Positions 17,115 through 26,610 of a DNA stretch of 29,350 bases are shown here, piece after piece (position 1 is the stretch's first letter; each line of letters starts with the position of its first letter). Origin of the DNA: Betaproteobacteria bacterium. Lineage in GTDB: Bacteria > Pseudomonadota > Gammaproteobacteria > Burkholderiales > SG8-39. Position numbers and translations under genes: made by a program. The notes below the pieces were generated by a model. That model was not told the DNA's origin. It worked only from the letters and a program-made list of their open reading frames with translations, and did not search any database. The stretch is from assembly GCA_016713125.1 (NCBI GenBank), contig JADJPT010000027.1, forward strand, positions 1 through 29,350, read 5' to 3'.

Positions 17115-17758
17115 ATGCTCCGCATGCTTGAAGTCAGGCGACGCACGCTGGGATTCCTGCGCTGCATCGCCCTGTTGCCGGCGCTTTGCGCGGCGCCGGT
17201 CAACGCCCAGCATGCGAACCCGGCGAACGCCGACGCGGACCGCCCCAACGGCGTCTTCCTGATCGCCCGCCCCGGCCTGCTCGACCCCAACTTCAGCCAG
17301 ACCGTGGTGCTGGTGACGCAGACCCCGGACGACCACACCCTGGGCGTGATCCTGAACCGGCCCGGCAACGTGCCGCTGGCGAAGCTGGTGCCGCCGGGGT
17401 TCCCCGCCGCAGGCTATCGCGACGCGGTTCACGAAGGCGGCCCGGTGATGCGCCAGGCGCTGGTCGCGGTCTTCGAATCCGATGTGCCGCCGGCGGCAGC
17501 GCCTTCGCGGTGCGCCCGGGCCTGTACCTGTCCATGCATCCGGACAACCTGCGCGGGCTGCTCGAATCTTCCGGCCGCCGCTACCGCCTGTATGCAGGCT
17601 TCGCGGGCTGGGCGCCCGGGCAGTTGCAGGGGGAGCTGCTGCGCGCGGGCTGGCTGGTGTTGCCGGCAGACACCGACGCGGTGTTTCGCGAGGACACCTC
17701 TGGTCTCTGGAAGGAACTGCTGGACCGCGCCTCGGGTCTGCGCACGCACCATCGTTGA
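17115..17758 (+). CDS. YqgE/AlgH (DUF179) family protein with signal peptide, first copy (frameshifted)
   Basis: 214 residues after restoring one G near 17494-17496 (DVPPAGSAFAVRPGLYLSM). The N-terminus has a basic stretch and a hydrophobic core (LGFLRCIALLPALCAAPVNA), predicting export. The rest matches the DUF179 pattern: GVFLIARPGLLDPNFSQTVVLV, HTLGVILNRP, VHEGGPV, the strand AVRPGLYLSMHPDNL and YAGFAGWAPGQLQGELLRAGW with a W near the end (DTSGLWKELL). The usual YqgE proteins of proteobacteria are cytoplasmic and about 185 residues, with no signal. A second exported paralogue follows at 18169. Start ATG 17115 is 12 bases after the preceding stop; no strong ribosome site. The biochemical function of the family is not established. 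Confidence 0.82.
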
Positions 17759-17783
17759 GCATCGCGCAGCCGGCGCCATCGGT

Positions 17784-17803
17784 GGCGGCGCCATGGCGCC
17801 GCC
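17784..17803. other. 20-base perfect palindrome after the first yqgE-like gene
   Basis: Arms GGCGGCGCCA and TGGCGCCGCC meet without spacer, 25 bases past the stop codon. With no T-run it is not a standard terminator; a cruciform, a protein site or a chance GC palindrome are all possible. Confidence 0.5.
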
Positions 17804-17814
17804 CCGGAAATGAG

Positions 17815-18025
17815 TAGCCCCGCCGGAGGCGGGGCTGTGGGGTACCCGGACGAGCCGGGCAGCTTAGTGCCTCAGAGGCACGGCTAGTGTGGCGCAAGCC
17901 ACGGTTCGAACGGCGCGGCACCGGGTCCTTCGGCCCGGTGAGGCTCTCGGTCGGTATCCCGACTGATCGCCGGGAATCCCGCCGCTTTCCAGCCAGGTAA
18001 CCCGACTGGAATTGCACCGCTCTTT
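17815..18025. other. Hairpin-rich intergenic region, possible structured RNA
   Basis: The gap 17759-18168 has no gene I can support. In this part I can draw at least seven consecutive hairpins: AGCCCCGCC/GGCGGGGCT (17815), CCCGG/CCGGG (17849), TGCCT/AGGCA (17877), GTGGC/GCCAC (near 17889), CACCGGG/CCCGGTG (17920-17941), GTCGG/CCGAC (17950-17963) and TTCCAG/CTGGAA (17987-18012). Two neighbours share an AGTG...CACGG frame, and GGTATCCCGACTG, GGAATCCCG and GGTAACCCGACTG recur at 17953, 17973 and 17996. It could be a non-coding RNA, a leader of the second yqgE-like gene or decayed repeats. I recognise no known riboswitch. Confidence 0.45.
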
Positions 18026-18072
18026 TGAACGTTAGCACCCATGAAGGCGAAGTCAAGACGCGCCAGGCAGAA

Positions 18073-18093
18073 ATTGCGCGCCGGGCGCGCAAT
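18073..18093. promoter_or_regulatory. Perfect 21-base palindrome upstream of the second yqgE-like gene
   Basis: Arms ATTGCGCGCC and GGCGCGCAAT flank a single G. It lies 75 bases before ATG 18169, just upstream of an AT-rich GATATACAC that may hold a -10 box, so an operator for a dimeric regulator is a reasonable guess. Confidence 0.4.
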
Positions 18094-18168
18094 GTGCGCA
18101 ACCTGCGCTGCATTGCGATATACACTTATCCAGCCGCAAGACAGCGGCTCCGCTCGAAGGTGAGTCTC

Positions 18169-18903
18169 ATGCTGCATCGCATACCGATCCTCCTCTGCCT
18201 GCTGGTGACGCTCTGGGGTTCCGCCGTCACGGCCCAGACCGCCGCCCAGGCGCCGCAAACGCAGGTCGTGGAGGAAGAGTCCGCCATCTTCCTGGTCGCC
18301 CATCCGGCGTTTCGCGACCTGGAATACCGGCAGACCGTGCTGCTGGCCGCGCCCATCCCCACCGGCGGCCACATCGGCGTGATCATCAACCGCCCGACGC
18401 AGCGCTCGCTGACCTCGCTGTTTCCCGAGCACGAACCCTCGAAGAAGGTGCTCGACCCGGTGCATTACGGCGGGCCGTTCTCGCGCGGCGCGCTGGTGGC
18501 GCTGGTGAAGACCGAGGCCAGCCCCGGCGCGGGCACGGTGCCGGTGATGAAGAACCTGCATCTGGCGTTCCGCGCCAACACCATCGACAAGATCATCGAG
18601 CAGAATCCGAACGACGCACGCTACTACGTGGGCTACGTGGGCTGGCGGCCGGGCGAACTCAAGACCGAGGTCGATCGCGGGCTGTGGGCCGTGATCAGCG
18701 CGGACCGCGACGCGGTGTTCCGCAAGAACAAGGACATGGAAGGGCTGTGGGAGGAACTGGTCGCGCAGTCACGGCGGATACAGGCTGACCTTTCAGGTCA
18801 GACTGGTATCCGCCTTGAAAGCTCGGAACAGGGGGAACGCAGTTCCCCCCGTGCCCCCCTCCTGAACCGGGAGGCGGGTGGAGCTGAGCTACCGCCTGCC
18901 TGA
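18169..18903 (+). CDS. YqgE/AlgH (DUF179) family protein with signal peptide, second copy
   Basis: 244 residues. ATG 18169 follows AAGGTGAG and opens a signal peptide (IPILLCLLVTLWGSAVTA, cleavage before QTAAQ). DUF179 features are AIFLVAHPAFRDLEYRQTVLL, HIGVIINRPTQRSL, VHYGGPFSRGALVAL, ARYYVGYVGWRPGELKTEVDRGLW and DMEGLWEELVAQSRR. It is related to the copy at 17115 but not nearly identical, so the duplication is old. The natural family end is around residue 205; the last 35-40 residues (from QADLSGQTG) are encoded by a 7-bp hairpin (18785-18801) and a GGGGGAAC/GTTCCCCC repeat, so the C-terminal tail is probably an accidental extension through repeat DNA. Periplasmic location is inferred; function unknown. 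Confidence 0.88.
   Translation: MLHRIPILLCLLVTLWGSAVTAQTAAQAPQTQVVEEESAIFLVAHPAFRDLEYRQTVLLAAPIPTGGHIGVIINRPTQRSLTSLFPEHEPSKKVLDPVHYGGPFSRGALVALVKTEASPGAGTVPVMKNLHLAFRANTIDKIIEQNPNDARYYVGYVGWRPGELKTEVDRGLWAVISADRDAVFRKNKDMEGLWEELVAQSRRIQADLSGQTGIRLESSEQGERSSPRAPLLNREAGGAELPPA
18831..18869. repeat. Third GGGGAAC/GTTCCCC palindromic repeat
   Basis: Stem GGGGGAAC (18831-18838) with GTTCCCCC (18842-18849) and a GCA loop, followed by a TGCCCCCCTCC tail and AACCG. The tail matches the second unit at 14514-14548 (TGCCCCTCCCC then AACCG), so this is the same repeat family 4.3 kb away. It lies inside the annotated end of the second yqgE-like gene. Confidence 0.55.
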
Positions 18904-18917
18904 ACGCCAGCGCACGC

Positions 18918-21512
<2,595 letters not shown>

Positions 21513-21551
21513 TGCCTGGACTCCGCGCCGCCCCATGCGGCCTTTGCGTCC

Positions 21552-21580
21552 AGATGGTGCCGACAGGGGTGCTTTTCAAG
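21552..21580 (-). promoter_or_regulatory. Heat-shock (sigma-32) promoter of clpB
   Basis: On the minus strand CTTGAAA (21574-21580) and CACCATCT (21552-21559) are separated by 14 bases. This matches the sigma-32 pattern CTTGAAA-N11-16-CCCCATNT with one mismatch and is correctly placed before clpB. The leader would be about 30 bases long. Confidence 0.75.
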
Positions 21581-21681
21581 CCGCCAGCCTCCAGGAGTGC
21601 TGCCCGGCCCCCGGGTTTGACCGGGGTCAACGGCCCCAGGGCCGGGAAGTGGGATGCTGGAACGATTCCTCGGGACCCGAT

Positions 21682-22867
21682 GTGGACACAGCCACACTGT
21701 TTCTTTCCATGGCGAGCGCCTCGCTGCTGCTCGCCCTGATCCTGCCGGTCACGGCGCTGCCGCGCGGTGGCGCGGAGTTGCATCTTTGGGTCGGCGCCCT
21801 GCTGCTGCAGTCCGGCGCCGATTTCCTGGTTGCCCAGCGCGGCGAACTGAGCCCGCTGGCCACGGTGCTGCTGGCCAATATGCTGCGTTCGGGCGCGCTG
21901 GCGTTCGCTTACCTGGCCGTCGCGCGACTGCTCGGCCTGGTCGTGAGCCCCGCTGCAGGCGCTCTGGCCGGTGGCGGGGCAGGCTGCGTGATGGCCGCTT
22001 ACCTGCTCGACGACCGCATTGCGCGCGCCGCGTTGCTCGGCCTGATCTATGCCGTGCAGGCCGGTCAGATACTGGTGCTGCTGCTCTCGGCCCCGCCCGG
22101 CCCGGGACGCGCCCTGCTGCGCCTGCTGGCCCTGGTGGTCGCGGCGACCTGCGCGTGTTCATGCGCACCACGGTGATCCTGCCCAGCCCGGAACTGCTGA
22201 CACCCTCGCTCCAGCCAGCAGCGGTGTGCAGACCGTGACGCTGCTGACCGGGGTTGCCGCGATCGTGCTCGGCACGCTGGCGTTCTCCGGCATATGCCGC
22301 AATCGCTACGACGCTGAACCATGACCCGGCTGGCCACCCGCGACGCGCTGACCGGCATCTTCAACCGCGGCACGCTGATGGACCTGGGCCACAAGTCGGT
22401 GTCGGCTGCGGTTCGGGCACGCCAGCCGGTCTCCGTCCTGATGCTCGACCTCGACCACTTCAAGCGAGTCAACGACCGCTTCGGCCATGCCTGCGGCGAC
22501 CGCATGCTCGAGAAGGTGACGGCCATCGTGGCGGAAAAGCTGCGCGAAGAGGACGTGCTCGGCCGCTATGGCGGCGAGGAATTCTGCGTGGTTCTGCCGA
22601 ACACCGATACCGAAGGGTGCGCGCATCACCTCGGAACGCATACGTACCGCGATCGAGGCGCATGAGTTCGAACTCGGCACGGCGCGCACCCGCATCACCG
22701 TCAGCATCGGCGTCGCCACGCTGGCGCCGACCGGCTCGGCCACCTTGGAATCCCTGGTGATGCGCGCCGATGCCGCCCTCTACCAGGCCAAGCGCCGCGG
22801 ACGCAATCGCGTCGTGATCGCCGCGCCCGAGGCAAGCCCGGCGCCCGGCGCCGCCGGCGCGCCCTGA
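21682..22867 (+). CDS. Membrane-bound diguanylate cyclase (GGDEF) with several frameshifts
   Basis: About 395 residues when read across frames. I choose GTG 21682 because DTATLFLSMASASLLLALIL resembles the usual N-terminus of membrane diguanylate cyclases. Roughly six hydrophobic helices fill residues 1-200. The GGDEF domain starts at LATRDALTGIFNRGTL and has DLDHFKRVNDRFGHACGD, the active-site YGGEEF and, five residues before it, an RxxD (REED) inhibitory site, then ITVSIGVATL and ADAALYQAKRRGRNRV. It should make cyclic di-GMP and be product-inhibited. Frame changes fall at about 22150-22160, 22209-22213, 22318-22321 and 22612-22618 (an extra G in GAAGGGTGC). It runs divergently from clpB. 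Either the gene is decayed or, more likely, the sequence has indel errors. Confidence 0.82.
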
Positions 22868-22892
22868 CACGCTCTCCGGGCCCGGCACCGCG

Positions 22893-23270
22893 CTACATGG
22901 CGCGTACCGTGGCCAGGCCCAGCGCGGTCATGGCCAGGGAGCCGAACAGGTGGGCCGAGGAATGCAGCAGCGCCGCGCCGTAGCGCCCGGCCTCGAGCAA
23001 CTGCACGGCTTCGGCCGAGAAGGTCGAAAACGTGGTCAATGCGCCGAGGAAACCCGTGATGCAGGCCAGCCGCCACTCGGGCGCCAGCGCCGCATTCGCG
23101 GCAAACCCGGCCAAGGCCACGCCGACCAGGTAGCCGCCGACCAGATTCGCCGCCAGGGTGCCCAGCGGCAGTCCGGCATGCAGGGGATTGAGCCAGCTGC
23201 CCAGCGCCCAGCGCAGCCAGGCCCCGAGCACCGCGCCCGCGCCGACTGCCGCGAGCGCCAGCGCGCTCAC
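22893..23270 (-). CDS. crcB: Fluoride channel CrcB/Fluc
   Basis: 125 residues with four hydrophobic helices, the normal Fluc length. Family marks are GAGAVLGAWLRWALGSW near the N-terminus, GTLAANLVGGYLVG with the conserved Asn, and GFLGALTTFSTFSAEAVQLL carrying the Phe residues that line the pore. Fluc dimers export fluoride through the inner membrane. The start is a GTG that overlaps the moaE stop (GTGA at 23267-23270), so crcB is translated as the last gene of the molybdenum-cofactor operon. I see no fluoride riboswitch, consistent with readthrough from moaE. A link between fluoride and molybdenum cofactor is not known to me; the coupling is probably historical. Confidence 0.93.
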   Translation of the reverse strand: MSALALAAVGAGAVLGAWLRWALGSWLNPLHAGLPLGTLAANLVGGYLVGVALAGFAANAALAPEWRLACITGFLGALTTFSTFSAEAVQLLEAGRYGAALLHSSAHLFGSLAMTALGLATVRAM

Positions 23271-23743
23271 GGTTTGCGCTCCGCCGCGCCGTCGTCGGCC
23301 CAGCGCGCCGCGGCGCTGTCGTCGCTCGCGCGCGCCTCGACCCAGCGTGCGCCCTGCGGGGTGTCCTCCTTCTTCCAGAACGGCGCGCGCGTCTTGAGGA
23401 AATCCATGATGAACTGGCAGGCCGCGAAGGCCTCGCCGCGATGTCCGCTGGCCACGCCGACGAACACGATCTGGTCGGTGGGCTCGAGCGTGCCGATGCG
23501 ATGGATCACCGTGCAGTCGAGTACCTCCCAGCGCGCGCGCGCATCCTCGACGATCTGCGCCAGCGCCTTCTCGGTCATGCCGGGGTAATGCTCCAGGGTC
23601 ATGGTCGAGACGCCCGCGCCATCGTTGACGTCGCGCACGGTGCCGATGAAGGTGGCGATCGCGCCGACCCTGGGGTTGCCGCGCCGCAAGGCGGCGATTT
23701 CCGCGCCGGTGTCGAAATCCCCTGCCTGCACGGCGATCTTCAT
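23267..23743 (-). CDS. moaE: Molybdopterin synthase catalytic subunit MoaE
   Basis: 158 residues. MoaE converts precursor Z (cPMP) to molybdopterin using sulfur from the thiocarboxylated MoaD tail. The family segments are visible: GAIATFIGTVRDVNDG, LEHYPGMTEKALAQI, VIHRIGTLEPTDQIVFVGVASGHRGEAFAACQFIMDFLKTRAPFWKKE (read in pieces), with conserved Arg in HRG and Lys in FLK and WKKE. The start is one base after the moaD stop. It heads into crcB with a 4-base overlap. Cytoplasmic. Confidence 0.96.
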   Translation of the reverse strand: MKIAVQAGDFDTGAEIAALRRGNPRVGAIATFIGTVRDVNDGAGVSTMTLEHYPGMTEKALAQIVEDARARWEVLDCTVIHRIGTLEPTDQIVFVGVASGHRGEAFAACQFIMDFLKTRAPFWKKEDTPQGARWVEARASDDSAAARWADDGAAERKP

Positions 23744-23744
23744 C

Positions 23745-24002
23745 TCAGCCCCCGGTCACCGGCGGAAAGAAGGCGACCTCGTCGCCGCCGCGCACCGCGC
23801 TCGCGGCGGGCTTGATCTCCTGGTTCACCGCCATGCGCACCAGCTTGCCGCCGCCCAGCGCGTCCTGCCAGGCGCCGCCGCGCGCCACCAGGTGCGCCTG
23901 CAGGGCGCCCAGCGTATCCACGCCGGCGGGCAGCTCGATCTCCTCCGCACCGCAGCCCAGCTGCTCGCGCAGGCTGGCGAAATACAGCACCTTCACTTTC
24001 AT
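23745..24002 (-). CDS. moaD: Molybdopterin synthase sulfur carrier subunit MoaD
   Basis: 85 residues, a ubiquitin-fold sulfur carrier. It begins MKVKVLYFASLREQLG, typical for MoaD, and ends in VAFFPPVTGG with the terminal Gly-Gly that becomes the thiocarboxylate. The ATG overlaps the moeA stop by four bases (ATGA at 23999-24002), and moaE starts right after it, so the two synthase subunits are made together. The middle part (LQAHLVARGG, RMAVNQEIKP) is as expected. Confidence 0.96.
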   Translation of the reverse strand: MKVKVLYFASLREQLGCGAEEIELPAGVDTLGALQAHLVARGGAWQDALGGGKLVRMAVNQEIKPAASAVRGGDEVAFFPPVTGG

Positions 24003-25216
24003 CGGTACAGCTCCGAAAAAGGCAGGAATCGCACCCGCTCGCCGCTGCGGATCGCCTGGTTGGCCGGGTTGTCGATCAATCCGTCGGCCCAGGCGGTCGA
24101 GGTCATCACCGCCGAGTCCTGGGTCGGGTACAGGTCCAGCCCGCCGGCCGCATTCCAGCGCGCGCGCAGGAACTCGCGCCGCGCGTCGGGCCGGGGCCAG
24201 TCGAAATCTGCGCGCGCGTCCAGCGCCCTGGGCTGCACGTCGGCCACGCCCTGGGTGCGCAGCAGGAACGGTCGCACGAAGATCAGGAAGGTCACGAACG
24301 AGGACACCGGATTGCCCGGCAGGCCGATGAAGGCCGCCTCGCCGACGCGGCCGAACGCCAGCGGCCGGCCCGGCTTCATGGCGATCTTCCACATCAGCAG
24401 CGAGCCCTCGGCCTCCACCGCCGGCTTGACGTGGTCCTCTTCACCCACCGAGACGCCGCCGGAGGTGACGATGATGTCGTTCTCCGCGGCGGCGCGGCGC
24501 AGCACCTCGCGCGTGGCATCGAGCCGGTCGGGCACGATGCCGTAATCGTTCACCACGCAGCCGTAGGTGTGCGCCAGGCCGCTCAGCGTGAAGCGATTGG
24601 AGTTGTAGATGCGGCCCGGCGGCAGCGGATCGCCCGGCATCACCAGTTCGTCGCCGGTGAAGAACAGCGCCATGCGCACGCGCCGGCGCACCGGCAGCGA
24701 CTTGATGCCCACCGAAGCCGCCAGGCCGGTGTCCTGCGGACGCAGGCGCATGCCGGCCTCGAGCACCGTGCCGCCGGTGCGGATGTCGCTGCCGCGGCGG
24801 CGTATCCATTCCTCGGCATGCGGCGGCTTGCTGACCACCACGTACTCGTCCGCGCCTTCCTTCACGGCGGCGCAGAACTCCTGCATGGCCACCGCGTCGG
24901 CGCCCTCGGGGATCGGCGCGCCGGTGAAGATGCGCGCCGCCGTGCCCGCCGCCAGCGGCTTGCCCACCGACCCGGCGGGAATGCGCTGCGCCACGCGCAG
25001 GCGCGTGTCCGCGCCGGCCAGATCGGCGGTGCGCAGCGCGTAGCCGTCCATGGCGCTGTTGTCCATCGGCGGCACATCCATGGCCGAGGCCTGCGCACTC
25101 GCCAGCACGCGCCCGCTGGCCTGCAGCGTGCTCACCTCTTCGGTCTCGGCCACGGTGCGCGCACCGGCCAGCAGCACCTCGAGCGCCTCGTCGACCGACA
25201 GCAAACCCTTGTTCAT
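23999..25216 (-). CDS. moeA: Molybdopterin molybdenumtransferase MoeA
   Basis: 405 residues, normal length. MoeA inserts molybdate into adenylated molybdopterin. Seen: LSVDEALEVLL at the start, DVPPMDNSAMDGYALR (domain 1), FTGAPIPEGADAVAMQE, RRRGSDIRTG, LFFTGDELVMPGDPLPPGRIYNSN, IIVTSGGVSVGEEDHVK, WKIAMKPGRPLAFG and GLPGNPVSSFVTF in domain 3, and a C-terminal beta domain. As written the frame is open upstream into mobB, giving an apparent 538-residue fusion; I start the gene at ATG 25216, because removing one A from the AAAA run at 25231-25234 restores a mobB stop that overlaps this ATG (ATGA). It ends in an ATGA overlap with moaD. Confidence 0.95.
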   Translation of the reverse strand: MNKGLLSVDEALEVLLAGARTVAETEEVSTLQASGRVLASAQASAMDVPPMDNSAMDGYALRTADLAGADTRLRVAQRIPAGSVGKPLAAGTAARIFTGAPIPEGADAVAMQEFCAAVKEGADEYVVVSKPPHAEEWIRRRGSDIRTGGTVLEAGMRLRPQDTGLAASVGIKSLPVRRRVRMALFFTGDELVMPGDPLPPGRIYNSNRFTLSGLAHTYGCVVNDYGIVPDRLDATREVLRRAAAENDIIVTSGGVSVGEEDHVKPAVEAEGSLLMWKIAMKPGRPLAFGRVGEAAFIGLPGNPVSSFVTFLIFVRPFLLRTQGVADVQPRALDARADFDWPRPDARREFLRARWNAAGGLDLYPTQDSAVMTSTAWADGLIDNPANQAIRSGERVRFLPFSELYR

Positions 25217-25707
25217 GCCAGCCCCAGGTGTTTTCAGGATGAAGGCGGCGATCGCCGCGTCGTCGTTCAGGTCCAGCACCGGCAGCGCCGTCTCGACCTT
25301 CGCGTCGGTGGCCACCGCCACGATGTTCGCGTCGTTCGGATGCAGCTGCGGCGAATCCACGCAGGGCCGCCACACCTCGAGCTTGGGGATGGGCTGGAAC
25401 TTGAAGCCTTCGACCAGCAGCAGGTCGCGGGGCGAGAAATGCCGCACCTGCTCGGCGAAGTCCGGCTCCTTCTCGCCGCGCAGTTCGTGCATCAGCACCC
25501 AGCGCCGCGAAGAGGTGACCATCACCTCGCTGGCCCCGGCGCTGCGGTGGCGATGCGAGTCCTTGCCCGGCTTGTCCACGTCGAAGGTGTGGTGGGCGTG
25601 CTTGATCAGCGACACCTTGAGTCCCTGCGCCGTGAAGCGCGGTATCGCTTCTCGATCAGCGTGGTCTTGCCGCTGCCGGAATACCCGGCAAAGCCAAAGG
25701 TTTTCAT
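25213..25707 (-). CDS. mobB: Molybdopterin-guanine dinucleotide biosynthesis adaptor MobB (frameshifted)
   Basis: 164 residues after two one-base corrections. It starts at ATG 25707 with MKTFGFAGYSGSGKTTLIEK, a P-loop GTP-binding motif (GYSGSGKTT). A missing base near 25646-25648 breaks the frame between LIEK and PRFTAQGLKVSLIKHAHHTF. The rest is typical MobB: KPGKDSHRHRSAGASEVMV, PRDLLLVEGFKFQPIPKLEVWR, and a C-terminus LDLNDDAAIAAFILKHLGLA once the extra A near 25231 is removed. The two errors cancel, and the length fits the family. MobB helps MobA attach GMP to the cofactor, although the xanthine-dehydrogenase family needs the CMP version. First gene of the Moco operon. Confidence 0.88.
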
Positions 25708-25713
25708 GCCTGC

Positions 25714-25722
25714 ATTCTACCA
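25714..25722 (-). promoter_or_regulatory. Extended -10 box directly before mobB (possible leaderless start)
   Basis: TGGTAGAAT, an extended -10 form (TGnTANAAT), is six bases before the mobB ATG with no Shine-Dalgarno in between. The spacing is the same as for the CHAT gene TATAAT at 10034. If used, transcription would start at or beside the ATG. Confidence 0.35.
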
Positions 25723-25763
25723 GCGCTCCGCCGCCGCCCTATGAGATATACAAGAACGGATAT

Positions 25764-25795
25764 TAAAAATGACGTGAAGCCCGCTCCAGGAGCGG
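25764..25795 (-). terminator. Possible terminator of the ABC transporter operon
   Basis: A 7-bp perfect stem (CCGCTCC / GGAGCGG, 25781-25795) with a single-base centre lies 25 bases past the ATPase stop, and five T residues follow 11 bases later on the minus strand. The gap between stem and T-run is larger than usual, so termination is uncertain. A short direct repeat GATCTCGA (25796 and 25809) lies between stem and gene. Confidence 0.4.
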
Positions 25796-25820
25796 ATCTC
25801 GAGAATTAGATCTCGAAGAT

Positions 25821-26600
25821 TCAGCGGTGCCCGCGGATACCCGGCACGGCCACGCGGCGACCGGCCGAGACTTCGGCGATCGCCACCTCCACGCCGTACA
25901 GGGCGTGCAGCGACGCGGCGGTCAGCACGTCCTCGGGCTTGCCCAGCGCGCACATCCGCCCGCCGGAGAGCAGCGCGACGCGATCGGCGGCCAGGAAGGC
26001 GTGGTCCGGGTCGTGCGTGGAGAGCAGGATGCCGATGCCGGCGTCGGCCAGCGCCATGACCTGCTCGAGCACGCGCGCCTGGTTGCCGAAATCCAGGCTT
26101 GCCGTGGGTTCGTCCATGACCAGCAGCGGCGTGTCCTGGGCCAGCGCGCGCGCGATCAGCGCCAGCTGGCGCTCGCCGCCCGAGCTGCGCGTGTACACCG
26201 CCTCGGCCAGTGGCGCGAGGCCGAGGCGTTCGATGGCCGCGTCGGCCGCCTCGCGATCGCGACGCGAAGGGCCGGCGAAGGCCGGCAGGTGCGCGGTGCG
26301 CCCCATCAGCACCACTTCGCGCACCGTGTACGGGAAATAGCCGGCGTGCGCCTGCGGCACATAGCCGATGCGCCGCGCGACTTCGCGCCGCGGCAGGGCC
26401 GACAGCGCCGCGTCGCCGAGCAGCACTTCGCCGCCCTGCGCGGGCAGCAGGCCGAGCAGGGTCTTGAACAGCGTGGTCTTGCCGCCGCCGTTGGGCCCGA
26501 GCAGGCAGACGATCTCGCCGGCCTGCAGCGCCAGCGACACCCCGCGGCCCACGGGATGGCCGGGATAGCCGAAGGCCAGTTCACGCGCTTCGAGTTTCAT
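25821..26600 (-). CDS. ABC transporter ATP-binding protein, FecE/BtuD/MolC type
   Basis: Intact 259-residue ATPase. Walker A GPNGGGKTT, Q-loop YVPQAHAGYFPYTV, signature SSGGERQLALIARAL (a variant of LSGGQ), Walker B LLVMDEPTASLD and the H-loop STHDPDHAF are all present. The VREVVLMGR segment after the Q-loop is typical of the siderophore/B12/molybdate group that pairs with FecCD permeases. The start lies 10 bases after the permease stop. From the neighbouring ModA-like protein and Moco genes I infer molybdate or tungstate as the cargo; iron chelates or cobalamin are alternatives. Confidence 0.93.
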   Translation of the reverse strand: MKLEARELAFGYPGHPVGRGVSLALQAGEIVCLLGPNGGGKTTLFKTLLGLLPAQGGEVLLGDAALSALPRREVARRIGYVPQAHAGYFPYTVREVVLMGRTAHLPAFAGPSRRDREAADAAIERLGLAPLAEAVYTRSSGGERQLALIARALAQDTPLLVMDEPTASLDFGNQARVLEQVMALADAGIGILLSTHDPDHAFLAADRVALLSGGRMCALGKPEDVLTAASLHALYGVEVAIAEVSAGRRVAVPGIRGHR

Positions 26601-26610
26601 GCCCGCGACC

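Noticed and set aside
17880..17930. tRNA or tmRNA fragment around GGTTCGAAC
   Set aside because: The sequence resembles a T-loop, but there is no cloverleaf, acceptor stem or CCA end around it.
17815..18025. CRISPR array
   Set aside because: The hairpins differ in sequence and have no regular repeat-spacer length; there are no cas genes.
17840..18046. Cobalamin or other known riboswitch in the hairpin-rich gap
   Set aside because: On the minus strand GCGGTGCAATTCC and GGGATACCGACC recall B12-box pieces, but the order and the core are not complete and no minus-strand gene follows.
23999..25615. MobB-MoeA bifunctional fusion protein
   Set aside because: One extra A in an A run explains it and restores an ATGA overlap; MobB also has a second, compensating indel.
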